Shown here piece after piece: positions 1 through 11,089 of a DNA stretch of 64,000 nt. Numbering within the stretch: the first letter of the stretch is position 1; every line of letters starts with the position of its first letter. The notes under the pieces are model-generated. The model was not told the DNA's origin. It ran no database searches and worked only from the letters and a program-made list of their open reading frames with translations. Source of the stretch: Cynocephalus volans (lineage: Eukaryota > Chordata > Mammalia > Dermoptera > Cynocephalidae); NCBI RefSeq assembly GCF_027409185.1, contig NC_084465.1, positions 32,963,864 through 33,027,863 on the forward strand, read 5' to 3'. Position numbers and translations under genes: made by a program.

Positions 1-212
1 CTGCGCCCCATCCCACCTCCACCTCCCCAGGAAGCTTGCGGGAGAAAAGATGACAGCTAGCGGGGGTCCCTGCAGTCCCAGCAGCCTCGGGGGTGGCCGC
101 TCCCCGCCTTTGCAAACGGCGCGCTCCGGCACCCCGCACCCGGGCCCGGGCAGCGGCGCGGCGCACGCACGCGCACTCCGCGGCCCCGCGCCGGCTCCTC
201 AACGTTCCATTC

Positions 213-218
213 CACGTG
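213..218. promoter_or_regulatory. Palindromic E-box CACGTG in the promoter CpG island
   Basis: An exact CACGTG lies 405 bp upstream of the start codon, inside the CpG island. Such sites bind USF, MYC/MAX or other bHLH-ZIP factors. Function here is inferred only from motif and position. Confidence 0.4.
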
Positions 219-428
219 TTGCTTGTTGTAGGCGCCACAGGTTCTCCACCTGCGCCCGGGCGCTCCGGCCGCTCCGCCTCTGCCGGCTGCCTCCGGGGGA
301 CCACGGTGTCGGCGCGCCCCGGGCTGGCCGAGCCATTCCCGAGGCGCCCAGGCTCACTCCCACTAACTCCGCCTATTCGATCCCGGCGGCTCCCCGGCCC
401 CCCCTCCGCGTCCTTCTCCCGGCTCCTG

Positions 429-436
429 CCCGCCCC
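429..436 (-). promoter_or_regulatory. GC box (Sp1/KLF-type site)
   Basis: CCCGCCCC on the + strand (GGGGCGGG on the - strand) lies ~190 bp upstream of the ATG. It is a typical Sp1/KLF motif in a TATA-less promoter. Several similar C-rich runs occur nearby, so this one is not uniquely important. Confidence 0.4.
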
Positions 437-622
437 TTTCGCCCTGGTGGTAGGAAACACGCCCGTGCCCAACTCGACGTGTCCGGAAAGCCCTGGCCAG
501 TTTCCCTTTCGTTCTGCGGCCGCTGCTACCAGCCCCGCGGCTCCCTCGGACCCGCGGGCGCAGCCGCCGGGGGTGAGGCGCCTGGGGGCCGCGGGCCGAG
601 CGGCGGGACCCCCCCGAGCACC

Positions 623-964
623 ATGCTGGACCCGTCTTCCAGCGAAGAGGAGTCGGACGAGGGGCTGGAAGAGGAGAGGCGCGATGTGCTGGTGGCGGCC
701 GGCGGCTCGCAGCGAGCGCCCCCGGCCCCGGCTCGTGAAGGGCGGCGGGACGCGGCAGGGCGCGCGGGCGGCGGCGGCGGCGCGGCCAGACCCGTGAGCC
801 CGAGCCCCTCGGTGCTCAGCGAGGGGCGAGACGAGCCCGAAGGGCAGCTGGACGAGGAGCAGGAGCGGAGGATCCGCCTGCAGCTCTACGTGTTCGTCGT
901 GAGGTGTATCGCGTACCCCTTCAATGCCAAGCAGCCCACCGACATGGCCCGGAGGCAGCAGAAG
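623..964 (+). CDS. CADPS2: CADPS2 (CAPS2) coding exon 1, N-terminal 114 residues
   Basis: The product is a cytosolic and vesicle-associated priming factor for Ca2+-triggered exocytosis of dense-core vesicles; CAPS2 is linked to neurotrophin release. The C2, PH and MUN domains that do this work are encoded by later exons outside the window. Visible here are an acidic serine-rich start ([18 protein letters not shown], residues 1-18, likely casein kinase 2 substrate), an Arg/Gly/Ala/Pro-rich linker with five glycines in a row (~49-53), [13 protein letters not shown] (~59-71), and a conserved block [20 protein letters not shown] at ~87-106, ending at MARRQQK (114). EGLEEE and VVRCIAY fit CADPS2 rather than CADPS. 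The ATG at 623 sits in a good context (A at -3). The exon ends in phase 0 at the donor. The frame is also open for 191 codons upstream, but that stretch lacks family similarity. Confidence 0.95.
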
Positions 965-970
965 GTGAGT
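965..970 (+). other. CADPS2: CADPS2 intron 1 splice donor
   Basis: The exon ends AAG and the intron begins GTGAGT, a strong U1 match. Reading on gives Val-Ser-stop within three codons. The break falls in phase 0 directly after RRQQK, where CADPS-family proteins continue with a K/N-Q-rich segment encoded by the next exon. Confidence 0.93.
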
Positions 971-2104
971 TGAGGGACCCGGCGCCTCCTGCCGCCACTT
1001 CAGTCCGGGGTTTTCTCCCGGTCGAGTTTTGGGGTGCCTGCCCGCCGTCCTTTTGCGAAACGCAGGACACTGTGCTTATATTAGTTGGGGAGGGGGTGGG
1101 GGGCAAGGGCATCTTTTGGGGAAAGAAGGTGCTTTTGCCCGCCGAGTTTGGGGTTGCAGGGGACGCGTCTTTAACCCCATGGCAGGGCTGGCAGGAGGTG
1201 TCAGCTCCCCATTCATGAGACCGGAGACCGAGACCGGCCATGCCGAGGTTGCATCCGTCAGACTTAGCTCTGCCGGATTAGAATGCAACTCCCATCAACT
1301 TTAATTTCTAACAGCAGTGGTGCATTCCTGTCCACTTAGCTCGGCCTGGTTTTGCTGGAGCTGGGCTTTGCCGTGGGTCTGAGGGTGTAGGTAGGTGAAA
1401 CAGGTGGAGTCTGAGCACTTTTCTTCTGTGAGCTGGAGAAAAATTCTTCACTAGGGAGAATGGCTAGAAATTGTCCTCAGTGAATAAAAAACAAAGTTAA
1501 ATGGATAAGTTTCCTATGCTGCCATACAACCAGGACATTAAATCCAAACACTGAAGAAGGTATGCAGGTTTGTAGAGTGGCTGTGGGTAATTCCTAGTCT
1601 GAGCAGTTCTAATTATATGCACTGTTGATGAAAAATGAATGGTGCATAACCAATTCATAAATGCTTTTTTTTGGCTTCCTCCTCAAAGAGGTAAGGACTT
1701 TCTTTTAGGTGAAATGTCTGCCAACTTTGGTTTTAAAACAAGACCCCAGAGATCTGATGTTCTGTATCAGACAGAGGTAATAACTCAAATTGCTCTCACT
1801 GGGTAAATGTTTACAATAGAAACTGTCTAGGAAATCTTTTTAATGGAATGCTGAACCTGGAAGGTTCTGTAGAAATCTGTTAACAGTCCCCTCAGTTTGT
1901 GACAAGAGACCTAGAGAGATTGTGTAGTTTGCTCAAGGCATACATAGATGTGCAGACGTTTATTGGGTTTCAGAAATACTAACTTCATGTGAGACCTTTT
2001 TTTTAGAAATTTGGACAGATTTTTAATTGACTTTTGAAATATAATTGTAATTTAGAGTAAATGGAGTTTCCCCACCCCTTCCTACCCTCATTTACACTAC
2101 CTTT
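971..2104. other. Proximal intron 1, mostly unique, one MIR-like trace
   Basis: This is the GC-to-AT transition at the edge of the CpG island. Around 1850-1975 the text resembles a minus-strand MIR (GTGTAGTTTGCTCAAGGC, weakly like the MIR core reversed). Nothing else is recognised. Confidence 0.4.
1085..1109 (+). other. G-quadruplex-prone G tracts at start of intron 1
   Basis: Four or more runs of three to six guanines with short spacers lie ~120 bp downstream of the splice donor, on the coding strand. They could form a DNA or nascent-RNA quadruplex. No functional evidence is available from sequence alone. Confidence 0.5.
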
Positions 2105-2310
2105 ATTTTTTTTAACTTTTTAAAAATCACTTTATTGAGATATGATTGACTAAAAATCTGTACATAGTTAATGTATGCAACTCATTGAGTTTGGGGATAA
2201 ATAAACACCTATGAAACTGCCTATAGTTAACAGCACTGTATTGTATACTTAAAATTTTCTAACGGTAGATCTTATGTTGTGTTCTTACCCAAGCTTTTAA
2301 AACTGGCACC
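2105..2310. repeat. L1 3'-UTR-like fragment
   Basis: TTTATTGAGATATGATTGAC (antisense-type L1 3' UTR) is followed by TATAGTTAACAGCACTGTA and a GGTAGATCTTATGTT motif typical of mammalian L1 3' UTRs in sense orientation. The two halves point in different directions, so it may be two abutting old fragments. Confidence 0.45.
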
Positions 2311-5300
2311 AACTGAGCAGGTGTTTTGGAATTATTCTCTGGGCGTGCTTATGAGATGATTCCCTACACTTGGAGACTAATCACACATATCCTTCAGGTA
2401 ACCTAGCCTTCAGGGTAATTCAGAGTCACAGAATGCAAGGGATGGAAAAGATCTCGAGATCCTCTAGACAGTCTCGTCATGTTGGAGGAGAGAGGTCAGA
2501 GAAGCACTTCCCAATCCCAAACCAATTGACATGATTAAGCCAGCATTGTCAGGTCGGTTTTGAATGCCCTGTGGTGTTTTCGTGAGTCTGCTTCTCCACT
2601 CTTAGATGAGTACCATACTTCCTAATCCATTGCTTGTGTTGGGGCTGGTTTGAGGGACCACTCAGAACATCTCACCAAGTCTATAGGTCAAGTGACTGTC
2701 AACTTCAGTAGTCATTCTTAAACTAAGTGTAATTTTTGACATATATGTTGTGGTATGACTCCATATAAAGTTTATGAATATCATCCAGTCTCCAGTTTTA
2801 CCATTCAAACTGCATTTAAGCTTATTTTTAGTGTATTAAAGTGTAAAAATAATGTGTGGTAAAATTAAGAGGCTATTTCTATTTGGAATATTACCCTTAA
2901 AGATACTTTTGCAAAAACTCATTTACTAATGGTTGATTTATACTGTGAATACTTGTTGCATTTTGTTAATGAAGCAGACTCTCCCTTCGTTGTTCAAATA
3001 GTGCAGTTCTCTCTGACTCCTCCTGTGTTTAAATAGAATGTTTGTTTCTCCAGAAATTATTTGAGTTGGCAAACAGGTACATTCACAATACTACTGAGGA
3101 GCCTATTGTTAAAACCTTATACAAGCATTACCCAAAATAATTCCAAACTACAAAACAGAAGCAAAATACTGCGTATATTCTATAAAAAAATATTTGGAAT
3201 GTATAGAAATTTTTTTTTTCTAACTGTTGAGAGCATTGAGCATAGGTTACCTTTTGTGAATTTTTATTTTTTATTAAAATGGAGGCCCGGTAACAAGCTA
3301 AGTATTTACCTTATTCAAAATGTATTCAAAAGCCCTCCCTCCCTCTTTTTAAAACTCTTTAATTTTTTTTTTTTTTTAAAGGTAGCTGGAACAATTCTTG
3401 GCAGTCAGATTCCCCCTTATGACAAAACGAAATGGGAATTTAACTATGTTCATGTGAATTTGATGCACAAGCCAATAATTAAAGCCAAAATCTTACTTTA
3501 AGCCTTGAATTATACAGTTGGGTCACATAAAAGAAGTAACAGGATAATTGCAAAATCACTAATCCATTGTATGTTTTTATTTTGTATCTTCAAGTAGTCA
3601 GACATCCAGTAAAAAGACTTAATAGCTTAAATTGTCGTCATTGAAATGTGTATTGCTGCTTACTCACTTTTCCCAACTTTGAGAGTTTAGAGATTCTGAA
3701 ATTGAGATCTGAAAGGGTCTTCATTTTATAAACGAAGAAAATTAATCATAGAGGTGAGGGCTTTACCTTAGAGGCCAGGACTCAGGTTTCTAGTCAGTTA
3801 AAGCCTTTTCACAGGGCTGATGAGTTCCTGTGGACCAGAGTTGAGCCACTGTGTTGTTTATTTTTTCATTTGGTTAAAATGTTCCACAGAGCTAATCAGA
3901 GGTTTTGTTCATGAACTATTGAGAAAGCTTAATAGTATTTAAGGCACAGTTAGCTGAAACATGTATTTCTTTGCTTTTGGCTGGAATATTTTAACTCTGA
4001 GGAATGACAGTGGTCAGGTTATGGCAGTCAGTCATTTTGATTTACTCTCGATGCCTTTACAGAAATTTCTGGTGGTGAGTATGAGCTGAACACTGTGGCA
4101 AAGCACCATACCAGGTGGTCACACCTCCTAAGTGTTCATGCATGATGTCAGCATGAAGTAACAAACAGCTATTGCAAAATGACTTCAGCAGTGAATAGTG
4201 CTTGAGCCTCTAAGCTTTATTACCTTTTTTTCACCTTTGTGCCATCACAAAGGTAACAACAATAATTTTGAACTTTGGATGATTCTAGATCATTGGTTAA
4301 AGGTGGGATCAGTGTTGAAACTAGAAAAGTATTGTAGATCAAGCAAGTATTTTAAGTATTACTTAAAGGCAATTTGTCAAACTTTTAGAAAACATTGAGA
4401 CCCCAGAGGAAAAAGTAATACAGGGGGTTGTTGGTGGTTACAAAGTAGGGAGACTCCAACAAGCATAATGACCAACATAGAGGAAGTAAAGTTTATTCAC
4501 TTATAGATGTGAGTTTACAGAGTGCAAGTCTGAATTTATACCTATATTTAAGGTGGGTATGACTTAAAGTGCTGATAGTTTGGGGTAGCCAGATTCTATA
4601 GGTTTCTTGTCAGTGATTGCTCTATTCGTAAATTTTGTTTTTATTTAGTAAAAGTTAGATGTTGAAAAGGAGCTATTATTTTTTTAGCTAGAAATGAGGG
4701 AATTAAAAAGACTAAAATGATACCTAATAACTTTCCATATGTTTCATATAACCATGCTTTTTGCACTTCTACATGCATTGCCACCGTAATCACACTAAAT
4801 TGTGCCTTATTAAACGTTTTATATAATAAACACTCCCATCACTTGCATACTTGTCTGTAATAATTCTAAGTTTGGAGAATATATACAAATAGTACTGTGA
4901 AATTGCAGGTGGTGGGGAAGTAAACTTAGGTGAAATTGATCTGGAGGAGAGCATTGTGGGGAAATGGTATTGGATAAAATATGCAGTGCATTTTTGCTTC
5001 CAACTCTCTCATCTGAATGTTATATTACATAAAGTGGCCACTTTTATCTCCTTTTGGAAACAGTAGTCCTTTCTGTTTCTCTGTCTTCTGACAACTTATG
5101 TGATTCCCATGCTCAGGGAAAGAGCCAGTTTTATTAAAAATGAGCTACAGGTTTGCAAAGACTGAGAGTCACTTTTCTTATGCTAGGCACCATTGTGCTG
5201 TAGTGCTATGTTGCTCTCCTTCTGAGAGTTAAGATAAACTGTGGCCTGATACATTCTTAGCCCCATGCATGGCCTCTAAGAACTGTTGGATACATGCAAG

Positions 5301-6540
5301 TCTCAGATTTAGTCCATGCCTCAAAGAATTAGTGAGGTACAGGAAGAAGGAAAGAGAAATATAGAGGCAAAGTACTTTTACTGTTCTTTGAAAACTAGTG
5401 TTCCTAAACATGTTTGGAGAGCTCCAGGATTCACCTGGAGCATCCTTCTAAAGAAAGCCAAAAAAAATGGTAATACCTATTGGCGTAGACTAATGACTTC
5501 AAAAGGACACTTTCCCAGTGCTATTACCAAACCCCAGAGACAAGTAAATGGAGTTGCATTCTTGCCTGCAGGTTTCCAGCAGATCTTGTGATAGTCTAAA
5601 AAGCCGCTCTCTTAGGGAGCTAGGATCAATTTTCATTTTTGCTCCATGGGCTTTGGTACATTATGGTGCAAATACTAAAAGAGATAGAAGGGATGGGTTG
5701 TGTTTGCAGCTTTTCATAATAGGGAATACCTTGTCCTGTGGAGAGTGGGTTGGAAGCCACACATTAAAGTAAAATCTCAGACTGGACTTGAAACACTCAT
5801 AAAAGTGCTTGTTGCTTCAGCTGATTCATCTAACCTTCCACAGGGTATCTTGAGACCGCGGCATTTAATTTGGTGGAATGAGTTGTGCTGATGAGAACTC
5901 AAATGGATTAAGTGATATTGGAGTTTGCTTCTTCCTTTCAAAAATGAAATCAGCTGTAATTTTGATAGATGATGACTTTATTAAGTGAAATAATATTATT
6001 GTAATTGTGTGTTTTCCCTCTTCAGTTTCTTTTTTTGTTTGTTTTGTTTTAACGGAAACAGCTCCCTTTATTTGTACTCTCTCAAGATAAATACAGTTTG
6101 TAAGGTCATTAAGGACTTTGAAAAAACAAAATTAAGAAAGCTGACTGCCAGGTTATGGCAATTCTGAATAGAAAATCCTACCAGTTATCATTTGCTAGTG
6201 AGGCAGGTCACTTTGAATTATCGCCACTGTAATCATACTAAATTGTGCTTCTTTGTATGCATTTCAAATTAATTGGGACCTTTCTCTGGGAAGGAGGAAA
6301 TAGGTTGTATAGTCATGTGATATTTCTGTTTCAGTTTTTAGGCTGGGGAAGATGTAATGATGGTAAATTATCAATGGACAAGTGAAGTATTACCTAGAGT
6401 TTGAAGAGTATGCAGGCAACAAATTATGGAATTATTGTTCAATATCTGTAATACTTTATCTTATGACCACTGTGTTTAAGTTATCTGAAGATTTTATGAT
6501 TTCCTTTCTTTAAAATAAATAAATAAATAAAGGTCTGTAA
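2311..6540. other. Intron without recognised genes; faint MIR trace
   Basis: Around 2410-2560 and 3695-3800 there are weak SINE/MIR-like texts (for example TTCATTTTATAAACGAAGAAA followed by a decayed acquired-tRNA-SINE pattern). The open frame at 3061-3501 ends in ordinary intron and has no recognisable domain. The rest is AT-rich unique-looking sequence. A 28-bp motif at 4780-4807 recurs at 6223-6250. Confidence 0.35.
6512..6530. repeat. (AAAT)n microsatellite
   Basis: About four to five AAAT units lie just upstream of a MER5-like element. Confidence 0.8.
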
Positions 6541-6544
6541 TTCT

Positions 6545-6702
6545 TTTTATCCTTGACTGCACATTAGAATCACCCAGTGAGCTTTTAAAAATCCCATTAT
6601 CCAGGTTATACCCCAGACTAATTAAATCAGTCTCTGGGGTGTACTTGTAGAGCTTCCCAGGTGATTTCAATATATAGCCAAGGTTGAGAACCATGGTTCT
6701 AA
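6545..6702 (-). repeat. MER5A-like hAT-Charlie nonautonomous element
   Basis: The text has CACATTAGAATCACCC, an AATCAGTCTCTGGGGT core and the closing GGTTGAGAACCATGGTTCT, which is the reversed CAGTGGTTCTCAA-type terminal repeat. The length (~160 bp) fits MER5A. Family name is from memory. Confidence 0.6.
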
Positions 6703-8324
6703 AAAGAAGCAACAGAAAACTGGCTTAATTTCACCTACGCAGGGTGAAAGTATTTGTAATAGTGAGATTACTGAGTAATTAAATGGTTATTCCGTATTAA
6801 AGAAAAGGCAATAGGGGTATTCTAAGCAAGAAACAAACAAAAAGACATCTAAATAATATTCTCGAGTTTCTTGAGTCAGTACAGTGGGGAGGCCAGTGCA
6901 TATTCATTTAGACTTTTAAAAAGTCTTTCAATAGGTGATATGCTGAAGTTAATTAATAGTTGTGTAATTTATTCATTATAAAACCACAGATAGGTCACTA
7001 CATTAGCAACCAAAAATAAATATTGGATACTGAAGGTAAGCATGAGTGTTGATTTCCATTCCAAAATGAACAGGAATGTAGAGAAATCTCAAAGTTGGAG
7101 CTGACACTGAGTAATTCCTAACTGAAGAATAAATTTCACAAAGGTCTTACAAGATCTTTGGTGGGTGGACTGTTTCCTCAGTGTATGTAGTAGTAATGCA
7201 TATAGGTTTTTCAAAAAGTAACCTTTAGAAGGCATTCTCAAGTAATCATCTTATTAAATTAATTATAACTATTTAAATGAATTTAAGTTCTGCCATCTCA
7301 AAAATTCTAACATTAGGTGGACAGAAAGGAAAACCTATTTTCCTCAAATTCCATTAATAGGTGAAGTTTGCATTTGAGAGCCTTCTACTTTGTAGAGTGT
7401 CGTTGATACTCTGCTTTGCTTCTTGAAAGTATCATATCATTTTGTAAACATCATGGTTTGAGTTTTTTCATTTTATAACCTTGAAGTTGGTGATGAATTT
7501 TTATAATGGAAATATTACTGGGGCAAAGGACCTGAACGACTTAAAGGCTGTCTTTGCCAGTCTCACAGCTGAGATATTTAATTTGCGTCTTTCTGATTGT
7601 TTGTGATGATAAATGTGTGTGTGTGCACGTGTGTGCTTGTTTGTGCACATGGTCGGTCTAATATCCTTATTTCTCTATTGAGATTTTGAGTTTACGTATT
7701 AATTGATGTGAATCATTTATCAATTTATTGAGGATAGCATTCCCTTGTGGAGGATGTTTCTGTCATCAGCCTTTCATTTTGTTTTTAGGTGTACTTAGAT
7801 TGATCTTTTCCTTAATAACTTATTTCTCATTTGTGCTCTTACCCATCTTACCATCAGTTACCCATCTGAAATTAAAATTTGAGGGGAGGAGTTGAATTTA
7901 CTTTTTTTCTCCAAATAGCTAAGCAATTGTTGCAGCCTAATTTTTGATTAAGCTCTACTTTTATTACTAAGCTTTAAGGCCCAATTAATCATATTAATTC
8001 TTTTCTTCATTAATTCATTGATCAACTGATTATTGAGACCCTATTATGTAAGTTTAACACTATCCAATGTTCTGGAGATAAAGTAGAGAATAAAAGAGGC
8101 AGAAATCTTCTTGTACTATGTTCAATAATTTATATATACATTATGTGTGTATGTATGTTTCTCTTTATATCTGTTTCTGAGTTTTCATTTTAACACGTTA
8201 ATGTAGTTCTTTTTTCTGGATTTATGATAACTTTATTACATATTTTAATTTCTCATGGGGTTAGTTTCTTCTGTGTCAAAATTTCTTTTGAAAGTCTATT
8301 AAACTATAGCTGAAAACTTCCCTA
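6703..8324. other. Intron without recognised genes
   Basis: AT-rich sequence with an imperfect (TG)n run at 7614-7650, interrupted by CACG and CTTGTT. I see no gene and no confident transposon. Confidence 0.4.
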
Positions 8325-8735
8325 ATATTGGGAGAGAGAGTCTTACAGATCCAGGAAACTCAAAGAGCCCCAAATAGATTCATACCAAAAAGGACCTCCC
8401 TGAGACACACTGTAGTAAAATTATTGAAAGTCAAAGACAAAGAGAGAATTCTAAAAATAGGAGAAAAGCGTCAAATCACCTGTGAGGGAGTACCCATCAG
8501 GCTAACAGCAGACTTCTCAATAGAAACCCTACAGGCCAGGAGAGAATGTGATGGCATATTCAAAGTGCTAAAAGAAAAAAATCTGCCAACCAAGCATACT
8601 ATATCCAGCAAAGCTTTCCTTCAGAAATAAGGGAGAAATATTATCTTTCCTATACAAACAGAAACTGTGGGAATTCACCACCACAAGAATAGCCCTTTAA
8701 CAAATCCTCAAGGGAGTCCTACATCTGGAATCAAA
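8325..8735 (+). repeat. Old L1 fragment with ORF1 C-terminal coding text
   Basis: The + frame at 8328-8630 encodes ITCEGVPIRLTADFSIETLQ and ARRECDGIFKVLKEKN, recognisable as the C-terminal domain of L1 ORF1p (the IRLTAD-LQARR-IFKVLKEKN signature). The frame is open for 100 codons but lacks the coiled coil and RRM, so it is a fragment. It ends in an A-rich tract near 8735 (AAAAAATAAATAAAA). Confidence 0.75.
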
Positions 8736-8884
8736 AAATAAATAAAATTTTCTTACTTTCATCACTCTTCTTGCCCCTCCCCCCCTTTTAAAAATTACTG
8801 GCCCAGTATAACATATTGGTTAGGAAATTACTCTTTGTTTTTAGAGAGTTTGGGCTTCATTCTTGTCTAGTATTCATTCACTGA

Positions 8885-9025
8885 ATGTATAGGGCACTTC
8901 TCTCTGGGCCCTGGCTGCTTCATTTGTGAAATGAGGATAATAACCTCATAGAATTCTTGTTATGATTAAATGAGATGATGCATGCAAGTGTTTAGTACAG
9001 TTCCCACTACATGCATATTTTCAGT
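8885..9025 (+). repeat. MIR SINE (+)
   Basis: The string TTTGTGAAATGAGGATAATA is followed by CCTCATAGAATTCTTGTTAT and GATTAAATGAGATGATGCAT, the typical MIR core and downstream region. Confidence 0.75.
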
Positions 9026-9199
9026 TTTAGGTGCTGTCACTTTTACTTGTCAATTAAGCTCGTTTGGGAAACTGATATTTTTACTATAACATATCTCTTC
9101 ATTTAGTAAAAATATTTTTGTAATGTTTTTAGTTTGCTGTTATAATCAAGGTTATTTTTACGCATTTTATATTTTTTGTTTTTATTGTGACTTATCTTT

Positions 9200-10100
9200 A
9201 TCATCTCATTATGGATAAATAGGAAACTAATTTTTTTTATATAATTGGTCATATTAATTGTACGTATCGATGGTACGTACAAAATTGACTGTTTTGTTTA
9301 GTATTTATCCTTCTAGATTTTCTAGGTAGGTGGTTGAATCATCTGCTGATAGTGATGACTTTTGTCTGGTCCTATCTAGTAGCTATACCTATTCTGTTTT
9401 ACCTATCTCTGTACTGGTTAAAATATCCATAACAGTGTACTTGTTGCCAACACCCTTGTCTCAGTCCAAGTTTTACTGGGGAATGTTTTTTGGTACTTTA
9501 CCAGTGAATATATTGTTGGTTAGGATTTTAGGGTAGCTATTATTTATTGTTTAAATAACTATCTTTTTATTATTACATTAAGAGGATAAAAAATATCAGA
9601 AAATAATGTTAAATGTTATCACATTCCTATTTGTACCAATGGAGGTGATTGCCTAGTTTTGTTTTACATGTTGGCTAACTAGGTTTCCTATTAAACCGTA
9701 TTTGCATTTCTAGGGTCATTTCTACCTGATTATGATTGTTTTTTACCTTCGATTTTGAGTTCCCTATACTTTTAATTTTTTATTTTTACAGCTATCTTTA
9801 TAGGAGAAAGGTATCTTATTTTCTATTTTGGACTGTCATTGTTACAAGTTCAGTTTTAAGGAATAATGATGTTAATTGAGAAATATTTTACCTTTATCGG
9901 TATTCCTAGAATAGTTTTTTGTTTTTAGTATGTAAAGTACCTGATACTTGGATTTTTAAAAGAATTCCACTTGTAAAATTATCTACATACAGAATCCATT
10001 TCAGATTTATTTTTCTTTAACCTGTTAGATTTTCTCCTTATTCTAGATTCAAATATGGTAATTGCATGATTTCAGAAAAGTGGTCATTTCTAGATTCTCA
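9200..10100 (-). repeat. Decayed L1 ORF2 (reverse transcriptase region), antisense
   Basis: On the + strand the text around 9310-9540 (GAATCATCTGCTGATAGTGA, then a run like GTTGCCAACACCCTTGTCTC) resembles the antisense of the L1 reverse-transcriptase palm, where the active-site GATGAT of FADD reads ATCATCTG. It is heavily mutated and boundaries are guesses. Confidence 0.5.
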
Positions 10101-10969
10101 AGTATATTAACATTGAGTTGAACATATTTTGTGCTTATTTTCTCAATATCTTTTAAGTTGGTTTTATATAATCTTATTTTATATTATATTCTTTAAAAAA
10201 AATTCATTAGCTTTTCCAGATCCTCTTGTTTTTACAAGTATACCTGTTAACTTTATAAGTTGTTAACCTTATAAGTTTCACTGTTTTATAAACCAGTGGT
10301 TTCTGTTCTTTCTTTGTGTTTCCCTTACGTGTTTTTTTTGGCAGGGGGGTTGTTATCCATTTATTTTTTTAGGGAGGAAGAGACATAAGAGAGTGGTTCT
10401 TTCATCTGGTTTCTTGGTTAGGATGCTTAGTTTATTTTCTGCTTTATAATAAGATAATGAAAATACACAAAGGTACAGATTTAACCCTGAGTACCGTTTG
10501 CCTCAGACCACGTGTAACATTATGAAACTTATTTAAATCCTGTTTCAGATTTTTTTCCTTGAACCAGTATTTACATTGATAATCAGAAGAGTACGTTAAA
10601 GATTTCAACCGTTGGAAATTTTTTGTTTTTTCTTTCGTAGTAGATTTCAAATGTTATGTTGGCAGAGAATGTAGTTTAGTGAACTATTCTTAACATTGTC
10701 ATATATAACTAACTTTAAGTTTTCCATCACAAATTAGTATATATTATGACTTGTAAACGTTGCTATATATGTTATAATTAGCATTATTATAATAACCATT
10801 CCTATCTTATTTTTGTCTTTTTTATTAAATTATACTACTCTAATTATATTTGCTTTGCATATTTAACTTATTTAACCATATTTAACCATATTTAACTTTT
10901 TTCCCAGTTTACACCACCACCCCCTACCCCCAACAGTATTTATTTATTCATGAATTTTATTTTTTATTT

Positions 10970-11022
10970 CTTAATTTATCAATTAAATTAATTCAACTTA
11001 ATTTATCAATTAATTTAATCAG
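10970..11022. repeat. 27-bp AT-rich tandem duplication
   Basis: CTTAATTTATCAATTAA begins at 10970 and again at 10997, giving two near-identical ~27-bp units. They lie just left of an L1 fragment. Confidence 0.7.
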
Positions 11023-11030
11023 TTAATCAA

Positions 11031-11065
11031 TCATCAGATAAGTGGATAAGGAAAATGTGATATAT
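11031..11065 (+). repeat. Short sense L1 fragment, inverted relative to neighbour
   Basis: These 35 bp are the reverse complement (33/35 identical) of 11409-11443 in the adjacent minus-strand L1. They are followed by a (CA)n and A-rich run (11066-11095). Confidence 0.75.
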
Positions 11066-11089
11066 CACACACACACACAAAAAGAATAA

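Larger units (their letters stand above)
1..622 (+). promoter_or_regulatory. CADPS2: CpG-rich promoter and 5' UTR of CADPS2
   Basis: The first ~1 kb is strikingly GC- and CpG-rich, against AT-rich DNA after ~1.3 kb. It ends at the initiator ATG of a recognisable first exon. No TATA box is evident, as expected for a CpG-island promoter. GC-rich elements include a reverse GC box at 429-436, an E-box at 213-218 and an NRF1-like GCGCACGCACGCGCAC stretch around 161-176. The transcription start cannot be placed from sequence, so the split between promoter and 5' UTR is unknown. The island runs through exon 1 to about 1000. The left edge of the window cuts the upstream part. Confidence 0.85.

Noticed and set aside
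3061..3501. 146-codon open frame on the + strand
   Set aside because: It lies in AT-rich intron, has poly-F/K-rich low-complexity translation, no domain and a poly-T run inside.
8328..8630. Host gene encoding a 100-residue protein
   Set aside because: The translation is the C-terminal domain of L1 ORF1p, so it is a retrotransposon fragment.
10855..10905. ATTTAACCAT-type short tandem text
   Set aside because: Only two to three imperfect units in AT-rich DNA; likely chance or slippage.
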